Origin: Planctomicrobium piriforme
GTDB lineage: Bacteria; Planctomycetota; Planctomycetia; Pirellulales; UBA1268
Assembly: GCA_945869735.1 (NCBI GenBank)
Contig: CAMBPQ010000015.1
Coordinates: forward strand, 1 to 53,357
Length of the DNA: 53,357 bases
Reading direction: 5' to 3'
Shown: positions 35,984-45,389 of the stretch, piece by piece
How positions within the stretch are numbered: the first letter of the stretch is position 1
How the letters are laid out: every line of letters begins with the position of its first letter
The notes under the pieces: model-generated
Told to the model about the DNA's origin: nothing
Databases searched by the model: none
What the model saw: only the letters and a program-made list of their open reading frames with translations
Translations under genes and position numbers: made by a program

Positions 35984-36147
35984 GGTGGCACTGAATCGGT
36001 GCCGGAATGGTTCGCCGGGAATGACATGCTCGGCGCCGTGGATTTTGCTACAGGATGCCTGGCTGGCCGACGGGGCGTCGCTCGTGAGTCGCAAACATTC
36101 CCGGCTTCTGCGCGTGCCACCCCCGACTCCTCACGATCGGGAGTCGG
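35984..36147 (-). repeat. dispersed repeat module C, copy 3
   Basis: Reverse copy with the invariant block as GGATTTTGCTACAGGATGC at 36040-36058. The hairpin downstream of that block is damaged (one arm ATTCCCGG). The element ends 5 bases before the TIM-barrel gene stop codon. Copies of A and C fill the gap 35852-36152. Confidence 0.8.
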
Positions 36148-36152
36148 GTGCT

Positions 36153-37163
36153 TCACATGCCCCGCGCGGCCAGCAAGTCGTCGAAGTCGCGGAGATGGTA
36201 GGCCACCTTCGCCTTGTCGAGCACGCGGCACAACGCGCGGACGGCGATGCCCATGCCGTCGGGGCCGCTCGTGCCGCCAAACTGCCCTCCGCCGCGGACA
36301 TGCGGCTCGAGGTCGAGGAACACGCCCGGGATGCCCCGGCGTTCCAGCTTCTTGGAGAGCGTCGGCAGCATGCCGCGGAGGTCGGCGAGGATCTTCTCGT
36401 GGCCACCGGCGCCGATGTCGGCCGGCACGAAATGAGCGAGAGCGTCTTCCTCGACGTGCTTGCCGCGGGCGGTGCCCTTGACCTTCCGGTAGTCCTTGAT
36501 GTGCACCCACCCGAGCCCGGGCTTCATGGCCTCCCACTGGGCGTAGACCTCCGCGGTGGAGAAGCCCTGGGCAATCAGGTTCGCGGCGTCGAATACCAGC
36601 ACGAGCCCCGGGTGGTTGACCCGGCGAAAAATCTCGGCGAGGAGCTGACCGGTGCGGCCGACGAGATTGGCCTCGACTTCCAGGCCGAACGTCAGATCGG
36701 AACGATGGCAGGCCTCCGCGATCCGACCGATCCGCTCCACCGCTTCCTCGAGGTGGTCTTCGGGCTTGGCGGTCTTCGGTGGATAGAACGAAAACCCGCG
36801 AATCAACTTCGTCTCGAAGGCGTGGGCGAGTTCACAGGCCTTGGCCACATCCTTAGCGAGATACTGCTTGAAGGGCACGTAGACGTTCTTCGTACCGTCG
36901 GGCTTGTCGACGAGTTTCACCTTGCCGATCGGCGATGCGATCGAGGCCACGTTAAGGCCGTACTCGTCCTCAAGGTGCCGGACCTTCTGAATCTCGGCCA
37001 GCGTGAGCTTCATGACGTTCTTCACGCCCTTGCCCACGTCGATGTGCCGGATGCTGTAATACTCCAGCCCGAGCGCGGCAAGCGCGCTGAACTGCTCGAC
37101 CGCGGAGCAATGGAAGGAAGCTTCGTCGGCGAGGGCGGAGAGAAGGACGGCGGGCTGCGGCAC
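36153..37163 (-). CDS. xylose-isomerase-like TIM-barrel protein
   Basis: A 336-residue sugar phosphate isomerase/epimerase family protein. Landmarks are [20 protein letters not shown] at the start, [38 protein letters not shown] (metal-binding Glu), [23 protein letters not shown] and [19 protein letters not shown] (metal ligands). The GTG at 37161-37163 was chosen because AAGGAG stands 6 bases upstream. Cytosolic; the substrate is likely a sugar or inositol derivative but cannot be told. Confidence 0.85.
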   Translation of the reverse strand: MPQPAVLLSALADEASFHCSAVEQFSALAALGLEYYSIRHIDVGKGVKNVMKLTLAEIQKVRHLEDEYGLNVASIASPIGKVKLVDKPDGTKNVYVPFKQYLAKDVAKACELAHAFETKLIRGFSFYPPKTAKPEDHLEEAVERIGRIAEACHRSDLTFGLEVEANLVGRTGQLLAEIFRRVNHPGLVLVFDAANLIAQGFSTAEVYAQWEAMKPGLGWVHIKDYRKVKGTARGKHVEEDALAHFVPADIGAGGHEKILADLRGMLPTLSKKLERRGIPGVFLDLEPHVRGGGQFGGTSGPDGMGIAVRALCRVLDKAKVAYHLRDFDDLLAARGM

Positions 37164-37187
37164 GGAGTGCTCCTTTTTAGTGATGAA

Positions 37188-37201
37188 TCGGGGGCCCCCG
37201 A
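37188..37201 (-). terminator. perfect palindrome after queF
   Basis: TCGGGGGCCCCCGA, self-complementary over 14 bases, 2 bases after the queF stop and just upstream of the TIM-barrel start. It could terminate queF transcription or be a binding site. Confidence 0.3.
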
Positions 37202-37203
37202 AC

Positions 37204-37587
37204 TCATGTCTGGGCAGAAAGGTGTTCGCCGGACGGGTGCGACACGACCAGCCGGGAACTGATCCCGCCCCGGGGCGTGAAGTGGGCGACGAGCGTCATG
37301 CGGCGGGGCTGGACCACGGCCACGAGGTCGTCGAGGATGCGGTTGGTCACGTTTTCGTAGAAGATGCCTTGGTTGCGAAAGGCCTGGAGGTAGAGTTTCA
37401 GGCTCTTCAACTCCACGCAAGTCTTCTCTGGGACGTAGCGGAATGTGAGCGTGCCGAAGTCGGGCTGGCCCGTCTTCGGACAGACCGACGTGAACTCGGG
37501 ACAGATGATCTCGATGAGATAGTCGCGGCCCGGAAACTGGTTCGCGAAGGTCTCGAGCTGATCGCGGGACGGCTGGGAGTGAATCAT
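37204..37587 (-). CDS. queF: preQ0 reductase QueF
   Basis: NADPH-dependent 7-cyano-7-deazaguanine reductase giving preQ1 for queuosine in tRNA. A unimodular type of 127 residues. The catalytic Cys36 is in [16 protein letters not shown] and Asp43 follows. The NADPH-binding signature is [32 protein letters not shown] is also typical. The ATG at 37585-37587 stands only 18 bases from the divergent queC start, and no ribosome binding site is seen. Confidence 0.95.
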   Translation of the reverse strand: MIHSQPSRDQLETFANQFPGRDYLIEIICPEFTSVCPKTGQPDFGTLTFRYVPEKTCVELKSLKLYLQAFRNQGIFYENVTNRILDDLVAVVQPRRMTLVAHFTPRGGISSRLVVSHPSGEHLSAQT

Positions 37588-37605
37588 GATGTTCGTAAGT
37601 GTGCC

Positions 37606-38355
37606 ATGGAACTCGACGACACGATAGCCGACGGCAGTGGAACGGGGCAGGGGAGCGGCCCGGCGTCGGCCGTGGTGCTCCTCTCCGGTGGCCTCGACTC
37701 GGCCACGGCGGCGGCGTGGGCCGTCGCGCAACGTATCCAGCTCTCGGCGCTCTCGATCGACTACGGGCAGCGGCACCGCGTGGAGCTCGACGCGGCCCGG
37801 GCCATCGCCCGGTCACTCGGCATCACCGACCACGTTGTGGCGAAGGTCGATCTGGCGGCCTTCGGCGGCAGTTCGCTGGTCGACGACACGATCCCGGTGC
37901 CGCAGGGCCGGTCCGATGCCGAGATCGCCCACGGCATCCCGACGACGTACGTGCCGGCCCGTAATACGGTCTTCCTGTCGCTCGCGCTGGCGATGGCCGA
38001 GACCCGCGGTGCCGCCGCGATCGTGCTCGGCATCAACGCCGTCGACTACAGCGGCTACCCCGACTGCCGTCCGGAATACCTTGCCGCATTTGCCCACATG
38101 GCGACGCTCGCCACCAAGGCCGGCGTCGAGGGGCGGCCGCTCGAGTTTCGAGCGCCGCTGGTGAACCTCTCGAAGGCCGAGATCATCCGCCTCGGGCTGT
38201 CGCTGGGCGTCGACTACGGACTGACCACGAGCTGCTACGCCCCCGGTCCGCGGGGCTGGCCCTGCGGCGGGTGCGATTCCTGCCGCATCCGCGCGGCCGG
38301 CTTCGCCGCCGCGGGCGCTCTGGATCCGCGGTGTGATCCCGCCGCGTGGGCCTGA
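37606..38355 (+). CDS. queC: 7-cyano-7-deazaguanine synthase QueC
   Basis: Converts 7-carboxy-7-deazaguanine to preQ0 with ATP and ammonia. The 249 residues have the P-loop [46 protein letters not shown] and the C-terminal zinc site [17 protein letters not shown] (four Cys). The ATG at 37606 gives a 20-residue leader before the P-loop; a longer frame overlaps queF and is rejected. It is followed by queE after 16 bases. Confidence 0.95.
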   Translation: MELDDTIADGSGTGQGSGPASAVVLLSGGLDSATAAAWAVAQRIQLSALSIDYGQRHRVELDAARAIARSLGITDHVVAKVDLAAFGGSSLVDDTIPVPQGRSDAEIAHGIPTTYVPARNTVFLSLALAMAETRGAAAIVLGINAVDYSGYPDCRPEYLAAFAHMATLATKAGVEGRPLEFRAPLVNLSKAEIIRLGLSLGVDYGLTTSCYAPGPRGWPCGGCDSCRIRAAGFAAAGALDPRCDPAAWA

Positions 38356-38371
38356 GTAGGCGGAGGCCGAC

Positions 38372-39070
38372 ATGCGCATCTCTGAGATCTATGCATCGCT
38401 TCAGGGAGAGGGGCTCCTCGCGGGCACGCCGAGCACGTTCGTGCGCACCAGCGGCTGCAATCTGCGGTGCGTGTGGTGCGACACCCCCTTCACCTCATGG
38501 GAGCCGACGGGTGAGGACATCGGGCTAGCCGACGTGCTCGCGAAGGTCGATGCGCTTCGGCAGAGGCACGTCGTCATCACCGGCGGCGAACCGCTGCTCT
38601 TCGCGGAGGTGGCCGAACTCTGCGTGGCACTCCGCCGCGCGGGATGCCACGTGACCGTCGAGACGGCGGGAACGGTGCTGCCCGTGACGTCGGAGCAAGT
38701 CGCCGACCTGATGTCGATCAGCCCGAAGCTCGCCTCGTCAACGCCGCCAGCCGACACACCGCAGCGCTGGGCGACGCGGCACGAGGCCTCGCGGCGGCGG
38801 GATGACGTGCTCCGCGGGCTGGCCGCCGCGGGTCGGCACCAGTTCAAGTTTGTGATCGACTCCGAGTCCGACCTGGCCGAGGCCTGCGGCTGGCTCGACG
38901 ACCTCGGCCTCGACGTCGACCGGGCGACGGTGTTTCTCATGCCGCAGGCTCGGACCGCCGACGAGCTCGCGCGGCGATCGACTTGGCTGGCACAAGAATG
39001 CCGGCGCCTCGGCTTCCGCCTCGCTCCGCGGCACCACATCACATGGTTTGGCAACCGCCGCGGCACGTGA
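38372..39070 (+). CDS. queE: 7-carboxy-7-deazaguanine synthase QueE
   Basis: A radical SAM enzyme of 232 residues making 7-carboxy-7-deazaguanine from the QueD product. Landmarks are EIYASLQGEGLLAGTPSTFV, the cluster motif CNLRCVWCDTPF (Cys29, Cys33, Cys36), VITGGEPLL and MSISPKLASSTP. The ATG has GGAGG upstream. It forms an operon with queC. queD is not in the window, so the pathway is completed elsewhere. Confidence 0.95.
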   Translation: MRISEIYASLQGEGLLAGTPSTFVRTSGCNLRCVWCDTPFTSWEPTGEDIGLADVLAKVDALRQRHVVITGGEPLLFAEVAELCVALRRAGCHVTVETAGTVLPVTSEQVADLMSISPKLASSTPPADTPQRWATRHEASRRRDDVLRGLAAAGRHQFKFVIDSESDLAEACGWLDDLGLDVDRATVFLMPQARTADELARRSTWLAQECRRLGFRLAPRHHITWFGNRRGT

Positions 39071-39200
39071 GCGGCGACGTGGCAAGCCAGGGGACGAAGC
39101 GAGAGGGTCGGCGAACGCTCGAGGAGCGTCGGGCCGCCGCGGCCCAGAGCGACGAGACTTTTGCCGCCCTCGAGCCGGCAAAACACCAAAGTGGAATGCG
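39071..39200 (+). repeat. dispersed repeat module B, copy 6
   Basis: It fills the whole gap between the queE stop and the glycosyltransferase stop. It has GAGAGGGTCGGCGAACGCTC, the alternative hairpin GGGCCGCCGCGGCCC and GACTTTTGCCGCCCTCGAGC. The outer pairs change together: GAGGG/CCCTC here against GGGGG/CCCCC in other copies. Confidence 0.8.
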
Positions 39201-40253
39201 TCAGCCGACCGACGCCATCGCGGCACCGCCGAGGAGTTCGATCGTCGCGCGGCCCACCTCCGCCACCGTGATCAGCCGCATGCAGTCGTTGTGCACCAAC
39301 GGGCACTCGCCGCGGTCGCATGGCGAGCAGGGCAGATCGCGGCGGATCTCCACGCATCGCCCCGCATCCGATCGGCCGATTCGGGGATCGGTCGGGCCCA
39401 CGAGCGCCACGGTGGGAACGCGGAAGCCGGCCGCAATGTGCCGGGGACCACTGTCGGACGACACTGAAACGGCGGCCCGCGCGTAGACGGCCTTCGACAG
39501 TCCCAGCGGCAGGTCGTCGATGTCGCCAAGCCCGCGCACGGCCGGAATGCCGGCGAGTTGCACGACCGCACGAGACTCCTGGCGGTCGGCCGGGCCACAG
39601 TGCACGAGGATGCGCACGCCTGGCACACGGTTGGCGATCCACCGGCCAAGCGCCGCGTGGTTCTCGACGCCCCAGGCGCGGGCGGGGCCGTTGGAACTGT
39701 TGTCGTTGAGCACGACGAGCGGGCCGGAGCAGCCGGGGAAGAGTGCGGCGAGCAGGGCGTCGCCCCGCGCGAGGTCGGCGTCGCCAACCATGAGTTCGAC
39801 ATCGAGCGGCGCCGGAGGAACGCCGATCGCGTCGGCGAGTTTCATGAAGGCCACCGGCGGAGGCACGATCGGCTCTTCGCGGTGTGAAGGAATGGCGTCG
39901 GTGAGCAGCCAGCGGCGGCAGCGACCGACATAGCCGACGCGCCGCCGAGCGCCGCCGGCAAAGGCAAGGGCGGCCGACGACAGCGAGTTGGGCAGCACCA
40001 GCGAGATGTCGGCCCGGTCGCGGCGCAGCGTCTGAGCCGCGGCCCCGAAGCCATGGGCGGGATTTTTCCCGTGCCGGTCGTAGAAGACGTGGTCATCGAT
40101 CCAGCCCGTGCCATCGAGCAGGTCGGCCACCACCGGCCGCATCACACCAGTGATGCGGGCGGACGTCCCGAAATGCGACTTGAGCGTGCGGAGCAGGGGA
40201 GTTGCCATGACGGCATCCCCGACCCAACGTGGCAGGATCACGGCGATATGCAT
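39201..40253 (-). CDS. GT9-family glycosyltransferase (heptosyltransferase-like)
   Basis: A 350-residue protein of the ADP-heptose:LPS heptosyltransferase family. The N-terminus MHIAVILPRWVGDAVMATPL is the family hallmark. FDxxxxF-type features are replaced by VVLNDNSSNGPARAWGVENH and LVHCGPADRQE. The nucleotide-binding end is SSDSGPRHIAAGFRVPTVAL and VGPTDPRIGRSD. CSPCDRGECPLVHNDCMRLI forms a Cys cluster common in this family. It probably adds a sugar to lipopolysaccharide core. ATG at 40251-40253. Confidence 0.88.
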   Translation of the reverse strand: MHIAVILPRWVGDAVMATPLLRTLKSHFGTSARITGVMRPVVADLLDGTGWIDDHVFYDRHGKNPAHGFGAAAQTLRRDRADISLVLPNSLSSAALAFAGGARRRVGYVGRCRRWLLTDAIPSHREEPIVPPPVAFMKLADAIGVPPAPLDVELMVGDADLARGDALLAALFPGCSGPLVVLNDNSSNGPARAWGVENHAALGRWIANRVPGVRILVHCGPADRQESRAVVQLAGIPAVRGLGDIDDLPLGLSKAVYARAAVSVSSDSGPRHIAAGFRVPTVALVGPTDPRIGRSDAGRCVEIRRDLPCSPCDRGECPLVHNDCMRLITVAEVGRATIELLGGAAMASVG

Positions 40254-40314
40254 GACGAGACCGTACCGTGAGAGCCCGCCCGCATGCAAAGCCGATTTTC
40301 ACCAAGAGAACCTA

Positions 40315-40453
40315 CGTGGATCGCCGGCTCGGGGGCGGCAAAAGTCTCGTCGCCGGGGCGAGGATACGCCCCAGGCTCCTCGAGCGTTCGCCGACCCCCT
40401 CGCCTCCCTCCTCCAAGCTGCCATCTCACCGCCACACCAAAGGCAGATGCGCT
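40315..40453 (-). repeat. dispersed repeat module B, copy 7
   Basis: Reverse copy nearly identical to copy 5 over the central 100 bases. In B orientation its left end reads CGCATCTGCCTTTGGTG; the other end (near CCTACGTGGATCGCC) has lost the inverted repeat. It sits between the permease stop and the glycosyltransferase start, both on the minus strand. Confidence 0.85.
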
Positions 40454-40474
40454 CGAAAGGCGGCCGCGGATGCG

Positions 40475-43400
40475 TTACTGGGGCCGCTGGGGGATCGCGA
40501 CCCGCAGCGTCGCGAGCCAGACCGCCGCCGCGGCGGCGGCGAGCGTGAGTCCGCACGTCGCCGCGATCCAGATCAGAGGCAGCCGGGCTGTGCCGCCGGC
40601 GAGTGCAGGCCAGACAGCCACCGCGCCGGCAATCGTGCCAACAGCGAGCCCGAGCCCCACGGTGGCAAGCGTCTCGTGGACGAGCAGCCAACGAATCCGC
40701 CGTCGCGTGAACCCCACGGCACACATGAGGGCAAACGCGCCGAGCCGCTCGACCACGCCCTGCAGCATCACCGCCGCGACTCCGGCCGTGCCGAGCAGGA
40801 GACCCAGCGTGCCGAGCACTTGGAAGCCAGCGAGAAACGTGTTTTGCACGGCCTGCAGACTCCGCAGCCGATCAACGGCGGGCTCAAGCGACACGCCCGC
40901 GTCGGCCCATGCGGCGCGCAGACCCTCGATCACATCCCCGCGGTTGCCGACCGCGATGCGCGACATGTCGACGAGCGCCGCAGAGTAGCCAGACCGCGAC
41001 GGAAAAATCTGCTCGAAGTCGCGCTCGGCCACGATGATCCGACCCTGAAGGATTCCTGGCTCCAGGAGACCCACGATCTCGAACGTGACCGCGGCCCCGG
41101 CCTCGTCCGCCAGCGTGAACCGACTTCCCACGCCACCGAGCTTCAGCCCCCACTGCGCCGTCGCCTGGTCGAGCACCGCGGGCACCGGCCCTCCGCCGCC
41201 CTCCGGCCAAGGGAGGTCGAGCAGCCGCCACGGATTGCCGGCGACCGCGGGATGCGGCGCGGAGGCAACGAAGTGGAAGCCGCCACGGTCGATGAAGTCA
41301 CGGCCGACGCCGATGATGGCGGGCCGCCCGGCCGCGTAGAGGTTGGTGCAGCTGGCATCGTCGCCGTCGCTCGACCGCAGCAGCGCGATCGTGCAGGCGG
41401 CGATGGCTCGCTCCTGCGTCAGCGACAAGCCCAGCACGGCCCGCGCGTCGGGATCGGCAGGATCGACGGACGTCGGTTCGCCGAACGTCGCGATGCTGGT
41501 CCAGCCGCCAGTGGGCGTGCGGCGATCATCGGGATCTGCGGGGGGCCGCACGGCGAAGGCAGATACGGCCACCACGAGGAACTGCCCGCAGGCGACGATC
41601 GCGGCGATCGAAAACGCCCGGCCCGGCCGCGCGGCGAGCATCCGCGCCGCGAGGCCGGGCAGGGAGCGAACGGCCCCGGCCGCCGGTCCGCGGGCCAGCC
41701 GCGCCCGCACAAGCGCGAGCAGGCCGGCGAGTGCCGCGAAGCCCGAGGTGAAGAAGAGCGCGACTGCGGCTTCAGCGCCGGCCGATCGCCCGACAAGGGC
41801 GGCGGCAGCCGCTCCCAACACGCCGACGACGCCCAGCCGCAACCACCATGCTCCCGCTCCACGACCACGGACAGAACCACGGCCCGCGGCGCCGGCGGGC
41901 GCAGCGGCGAGCAACGCATGCGGCGGCATCCGCGCCGCCCGCGCCGCGGCAGCCGCCACCGCGGCGAGCGAGAGCGCGAGTGTTGCCGCGACGCCCGGCA
42001 GGATCGTGCTCCACGACGGCCGCGCCGCGGCGAACGCGGCTGACGAACCGCTGGCCACGTCACGGTTCCAGGCGGCCGTGAGGCCGGCGAGGAGGGCCCG
42101 CGACCAAAACGGGCCGACGCCACCACCGACGGCCGTGCCGGCGCAGGCGGCGATGCCGCCGACGACGAGCAGCAAGGCCGCTAGCCTCCGCGGAGGCCAG
42201 CCGACCGCTGACAACAGCCCGATGGTGCGGCGGTGCGCCGCGACGAGGAGGCCGAAGAGCAGCCACGCAAGGAGCAGCGCCGCGGCGACGACAAAACTCG
42301 ACAGGGCAAGGAACAGGCTCCCGAAGGGAGTCGATCCACGTGCAGCGGCGATCGCCTCGGCCCGCAACGGCATCACGTTCAATCCCGCCGCGTCGGGACG
42401 CATGGCGACGGCGATCTGATCAGCCAGCATCTCAAGCGACGTTCCCGCGGGAACCGGCAGGTGCCAGGCGGTCGTCCTGCCGAAGCGGCTGCCCGCCAGC
42501 CGCCGCGCGGCCTCCAGCGAGACGAAGGCCTTGGGGGTGGCGCGATACTGCTTCCAATAGCGGTCGTCTTCGTCGTGCGGCGGGACCGTCCGCACGCGCG
42601 ACTGGTCGAACGGGAAGGGGGGATCCCAGTCGGCGATCGACGCTTCGTCGGTGACTCCTGCCACCTCGGGCACGAGCGACCGATCGACCGCGGCGCCTGT
42701 CATCTCCGCGATGCCCACGATGCGAAACTCGGCCGTGGCCTCTTCGACGCGGCCGTGGATTGTCTCGGGCTGGAAGAACCGTACCGCGAGCCGGTCGCCA
42801 ACGGCCACAGGCCTTCCCTGCGCCGCGAGATCGTTGGCCATCCAGCTGTTGATGACAATCTCGTCGCCTGCCGGCGTTGGCAGCGCATGACCGGCGGCGT
42901 CGACGAGATCTCCACCAGCAGGAAACGACGTGCCATCGATACCGAGCACCGTGGAATACGGAATCCGGGCTGCGGCGGGCTTATCGGCGGCGTCGAGCGG
43001 CACGATGTCATTGGCGAGAAAGACGAGCGTTGGCCGTCCGCCAAGCGGGGCAAGCACCGACTCCGCGACGCGGTCAGCCTCCGCAGCAACGACGAGCCTG
43101 CGGCTCGTGAGCCGCAGGTGGCGGCCGTCGGCCACGGTTTCGAGGGTGAGCCCATAGTCGGTGAGTCTCGGCGCGAGCCGCCCGCGCAGCCAGGCCGCGG
43201 CGTCGGACGACCCATCCGGCGAGCCGATTACAAAGACCGCGTTGGCCACGTCGCCCTCGCGCAGGATGGCCTGCGCGTCGACCAGCGACATCACCACGAG
43301 TGGCGGCGTGACCTGCGTCGGCCGCACGGCGAAGCGGCCCAGCCCCGTGTCGGCGAGTACCGCCGCCACCGTCATCCGCCGGCCAACCGAGTCGCTGGAC

Positions 43401-43933
43401 CGTCGGCCGAGCGGGCTATCGGCCGGCACTTCGGAACGCCGCGGTAGCCGCACCACCACCGTGTCGCCTGCGCGAATGCCGGCCGCACGGGCCAGCACGT
43501 CGTTGACGAGAATCACGTTCGGGCCAAGGGGCGGAGGCGGCGGATCGAAGCCGAGCGCTGCCGGATCGTCGCAGGCCAGCAGGGTCGCGGGAGATGCACC
43601 GGCTGGCCGCGCGCCAGGCGCGATCGAGGCCTGTGCGATCGAGGACGGCATCACGATGGCGGGCACGGTCTTTCCCGCGTTGTCTCCCGCGGCGATCTCT
43701 GCGGCGAGGTCGCGGCGCACGAAATCTGTCGCCAGCAACGCCGCGTCGATCCGGCCGAGCCGACCAACGGCGAGGTCGAGGAGCCCGCTGCGAAGCGCAT
43801 CACCCACGCCGAGCGCTCCGACCACGGTGGTCGCCACCACGGCGCATGCTGCCGCGAGCGCTGCCACCTGGGGCCACCACTGCCGCGCCAGAGCCAGGCC
43901 CAACGCACCAAGCGACCGCACCGGGCCGCTCAT
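40475..43933 (-). CDS. FtsX/LolCE-type ABC exporter permease
   Basis: A 1152-residue membrane protein with two FtsX-like halves. A TM helix at residues 20-42 is followed by a large periplasmic domain (about 45-530). A TM group follows near 540-615 (FLALSSFVVAAALLLAWLLF, LLVVGGIAACAGTAVGGGVG), and more helices lie between 640 and 790. A second periplasmic part covers about 800-1010, and the C-terminal TM triplet has QVLGTLGLLLGTAGVAAVML and GFTRRRIRWLLVHETLATVG, the FtsX core. Its start overlaps the ATPase stop (ATGA). The set resembles lipoprotein or antibiotic exporters; the cargo is unknown. Confidence 0.88.
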   Translation of the reverse strand: MSGPVRSLGALGLALARQWWPQVAALAAACAVVATTVVGALGVGDALRSGLLDLAVGRLGRIDAALLATDFVRRDLAAEIAAGDNAGKTVPAIVMPSSIAQASIAPGARPAGASPATLLACDDPAALGFDPPPPPLGPNVILVNDVLARAAGIRAGDTVVVRLPRRSEVPADSPLGRRSSDSVGRRMTVAAVLADTGLGRFAVRPTQVTPPLVVMSLVDAQAILREGDVANAVFVIGSPDGSSDAAAWLRGRLAPRLTDYGLTLETVADGRHLRLTSRRLVVAAEADRVAESVLAPLGGRPTLVFLANDIVPLDAADKPAAARIPYSTVLGIDGTSFPAGGDLVDAAGHALPTPAGDEIVINSWMANDLAAQGRPVAVGDRLAVRFFQPETIHGRVEEATAEFRIVGIAEMTGAAVDRSLVPEVAGVTDEASIADWDPPFPFDQSRVRTVPPHDEDDRYWKQYRATPKAFVSLEAARRLAGSRFGRTTAWHLPVPAGTSLEMLADQIAVAMRPDAAGLNVMPLRAEAIAAARGSTPFGSLFLALSSFVVAAALLLAWLLFGLLVAAHRRTIGLLSAVGWPPRRLAALLLVVGGIAACAGTAVGGGVGPFWSRALLAGLTAAWNRDVASGSSAAFAAARPSWSTILPGVAATLALSLAAVAAAAARAARMPPHALLAAAPAGAAGRGSVRGRGAGAWWLRLGVVGVLGAAAAALVGRSAGAEAAVALFFTSGFAALAGLLALVRARLARGPAAGAVRSLPGLAARMLAARPGRAFSIAAIVACGQFLVVAVSAFAVRPPADPDDRRTPTGGWTSIATFGEPTSVDPADPDARAVLGLSLTQERAIAACTIALLRSSDGDDASCTNLYAAGRPAIIGVGRDFIDRGGFHFVASAPHPAVAGNPWRLLDLPWPEGGGGPVPAVLDQATAQWGLKLGGVGSRFTLADEAGAAVTFEIVGLLEPGILQGRIIVAERDFEQIFPSRSGYSAALVDMSRIAVGNRGDVIEGLRAAWADAGVSLEPAVDRLRSLQAVQNTFLAGFQVLGTLGLLLGTAGVAAVMLQGVVERLGAFALMCAVGFTRRRIRWLLVHETLATVGLGLAVGTIAGAVAVWPALAGGTARLPLIWIAATCGLTLAAAAAAVWLATLRVAIPQRPQ

Positions 43934-44595
43934 GGCTCGAGCCTTCCGTCACGGAGATGACAGACAGAGCCAACCCGCGAGGTCACGGCTTCGTCGTGAG
44001 TGACCACGATCAGCATGCCGCCAGACTCGGCGACGAGGGCGATGAGCAGCTCCGTGATCTCACCGGCCGTGTGTGAGTCGAGTTGGCCGGTCGGCTCGTC
44101 GGCAAGGATCAGCCGCGGCGAGAGCAACAGCGCCCGCGCCACCGCGACCCGCTGCCGCTCGCCGCCGGAGAGCTGGCCGGGGTGGTGATCGAGACGCTGC
44201 CCGAGGCCGACGCGTTCGAGCAGCTTTGCGGCCCGTGCCACGAGGTCGAGGGGCGCGCTGCCTGAGGCCAGTGCCGGCACGAGCACGTTGTCGATGGCGG
44301 TGCAGCCATCGAGGAGATGATGCTCCTGAAACACAAAGCCGATCCGCCGATTCCGAAACCGGGCGCGCTCTGTGGCGTCACCTGCGAACGGATCGACGCC
44401 GTCGAGCCGCACCGTCCCGGCCGTCGGCTCGTCGAGTCCACCGATGATCGAGAGCAGCGTGCTCTTCCCCGAGCCGCTCGGTCCCATGACGGCCAGCCGT
44501 CCACGTGGTTCGAGCGTGAAGCCCACGCCGTCGAGCACGCGGAGTTCGCCCGTCGCGGCGGGATACGTCTTCGTGATGCCAGCGACTTCGAGCAT
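43930..44595 (-). CDS. ABC transporter ATPase, LolD/MacB type
   Basis: A 221-residue ATPase with Walker [13 protein letters not shown], the Q-loop [11 protein letters not shown], signature [17 protein letters not shown], Walker [14 protein letters not shown] and the switch VVTHDEA. The short form and the DEPTGxLD motif place it with LolD, MacB and FtsE-type exporters. It energises the permease encoded next, with which it overlaps by four bases, and follows the thioesterase by 13 bases. Confidence 0.93.
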   Translation of the reverse strand: MLEVAGITKTYPAATGELRVLDGVGFTLEPRGRLAVMGPSGSGKSTLLSIIGGLDEPTAGTVRLDGVDPFAGDATERARFRNRRIGFVFQEHHLLDGCTAIDNVLVPALASGSAPLDLVARAAKLLERVGLGQRLDHHPGQLSGGERQRVAVARALLLSPRLILADEPTGQLDSHTAGEITELLIALVAESGGMLIVVTHDEAVTSRVGSVCHLRDGRLEP

Positions 44596-44608
44596 TCGCA
44601 GCCCTCCG

Positions 44609-45034
44609 TCAGACGACTGCGCGGTAGGGGTCGAGCCGGCACACGATATCGTCGGGAATCACTACCGCCTCTGGCTTGCAGCCCGGGTGCATGAGGCATC
44701 TCACCGCGACGACACGGCCGCGGGCAACCGCCCGGTCGGCCTGGCTGAAGGAGAACGCGTAGGTCACGCTCGACCGACCCACTGCCTCGACGGTGACCGC
44801 AATGTCGATCTCGTCGCCAAACCGCACGGCCGAGACGTAGTCGCAGGAGACAGAGACACGCGGCCAACTCGCGTCGATCCCCTCCGCGCCTCGCTCCACC
44901 ACAGCAATCCCCGCGGCCCGGAGCAACTCATGCTCCGCCGATTCCATCCAAAAGAAAAACGCCGAGAAGTGCACGATGCCGGCAGCGTCGGTATCGCGAA
45001 ACTCAACGCGGCGGCGGGTCGTGAGCGGCCCCAT
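44609..45034 (-). CDS. acyl-CoA thioesterase, YbgC/4HBT type
   Basis: A 141-residue hot-dog fold thioesterase. The active region is EFRDTDAAGIVHFSAFFFWM, with the catalytic Asp16, followed by ESAEHELLRAAGI. The core is CDYVSAVRFGDEIDIAVTVE. It probably hydrolyses short or medium acyl-CoA. It is cotranscribed with the ABC exporter genes (13-base gap). Several ATGs are packed at the start because of a direct repeat; ATG at 45032-45034 gives the natural N-terminus. Confidence 0.85.
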   Translation of the reverse strand: MGPLTTRRRVEFRDTDAAGIVHFSAFFFWMESAEHELLRAAGIAVVERGAEGIDASWPRVSVSCDYVSAVRFGDEIDIAVTVEAVGRSSVTYAFSFSQADRAVARGRVVAVRCLMHPGCKPEAVVIPDDIVCRLDPYRAVV

Positions 45035-45064
45035 GACGTACCATGACGACCATGACGTACCATG
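45031..45064. repeat. 15-bp direct repeat at the thioesterase start
   Basis: CCATGACGTACCATG occurs at 45031-45045 and again at 45050-45064, 19 bases apart. Each contains the palindromic core ACGT. The first overlaps the thioesterase start codon and the second lies just upstream of it on the minus strand. A regulator site or simple duplication is possible. Confidence 0.5.
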
Positions 45065-45104
45065 GCTAAATAGGTCTAACGAGGGACGAAAGTTCCTGAC
45101 CCGC

Positions 45105-45389
45105 TTACTCGCCCACGAAGGGGAGCAACGCCATGAACCGGGCCCGCTTGATCGCGCTGGTCACCGCATGCTGGCTGGCAGCGGTGCAGCCGCTCTTGCG
45201 GCGACCAATAATCTTAGCTTGCCGGTTCACCAACTTCCCAAGGAGTTCGAGGTCCTTGTAATCGACGTACATCGGCCGCGGCCGAGCACCGTCGATGAAG
45301 ATCGGGTCGCGCCGCTTCAACTTGGGGCGGGGCTTTACCTTCTTGCGGGCAGTCTTGGCCAACTTTTGACGGGGTCCTGCAAAACTCAT
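45105..45389 (-). CDS. rpsR: 30S ribosomal protein bS18
   Basis: A 94-residue S18 protein. The conserved body is YVDYKDLELLGKLVNRQAKI, IGRRKSGCTAA and AIKRARFMALLPFVGE, with a basic N-terminal extension of about 30 residues (TARKKVKPRPKLKRRDPIF). It binds S6 and 16S rRNA in the platform of the small subunit. Here it is not next to rpsF, ssb or rplI, with which it often clusters. The ATG at 45387-45389 is preceded on the minus strand by CACCTCCG, the opposite of a ribosome binding site, so translation start may be leaderless or the start lies elsewhere. Confidence 0.92.
   Translation of the reverse strand: MSFAGPRQKLAKTARKKVKPRPKLKRRDPIFIDGARPRPMYVDYKDLELLGKLVNRQAKIIGRRKSGCTAASQHAVTSAIKRARFMALLPFVGE

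Noticed and set aside
35852-36094. N-terminal extension of the radical SAM protein
   Set aside because: It translates modules A and C; a ribosome binding site stands before 35851.
37588-37605. preQ1 riboswitch before queC or queF
   Set aside because: Only 18 bases lie between the start codons, too short for an aptamer; none of the usual preQ1 elements is seen.
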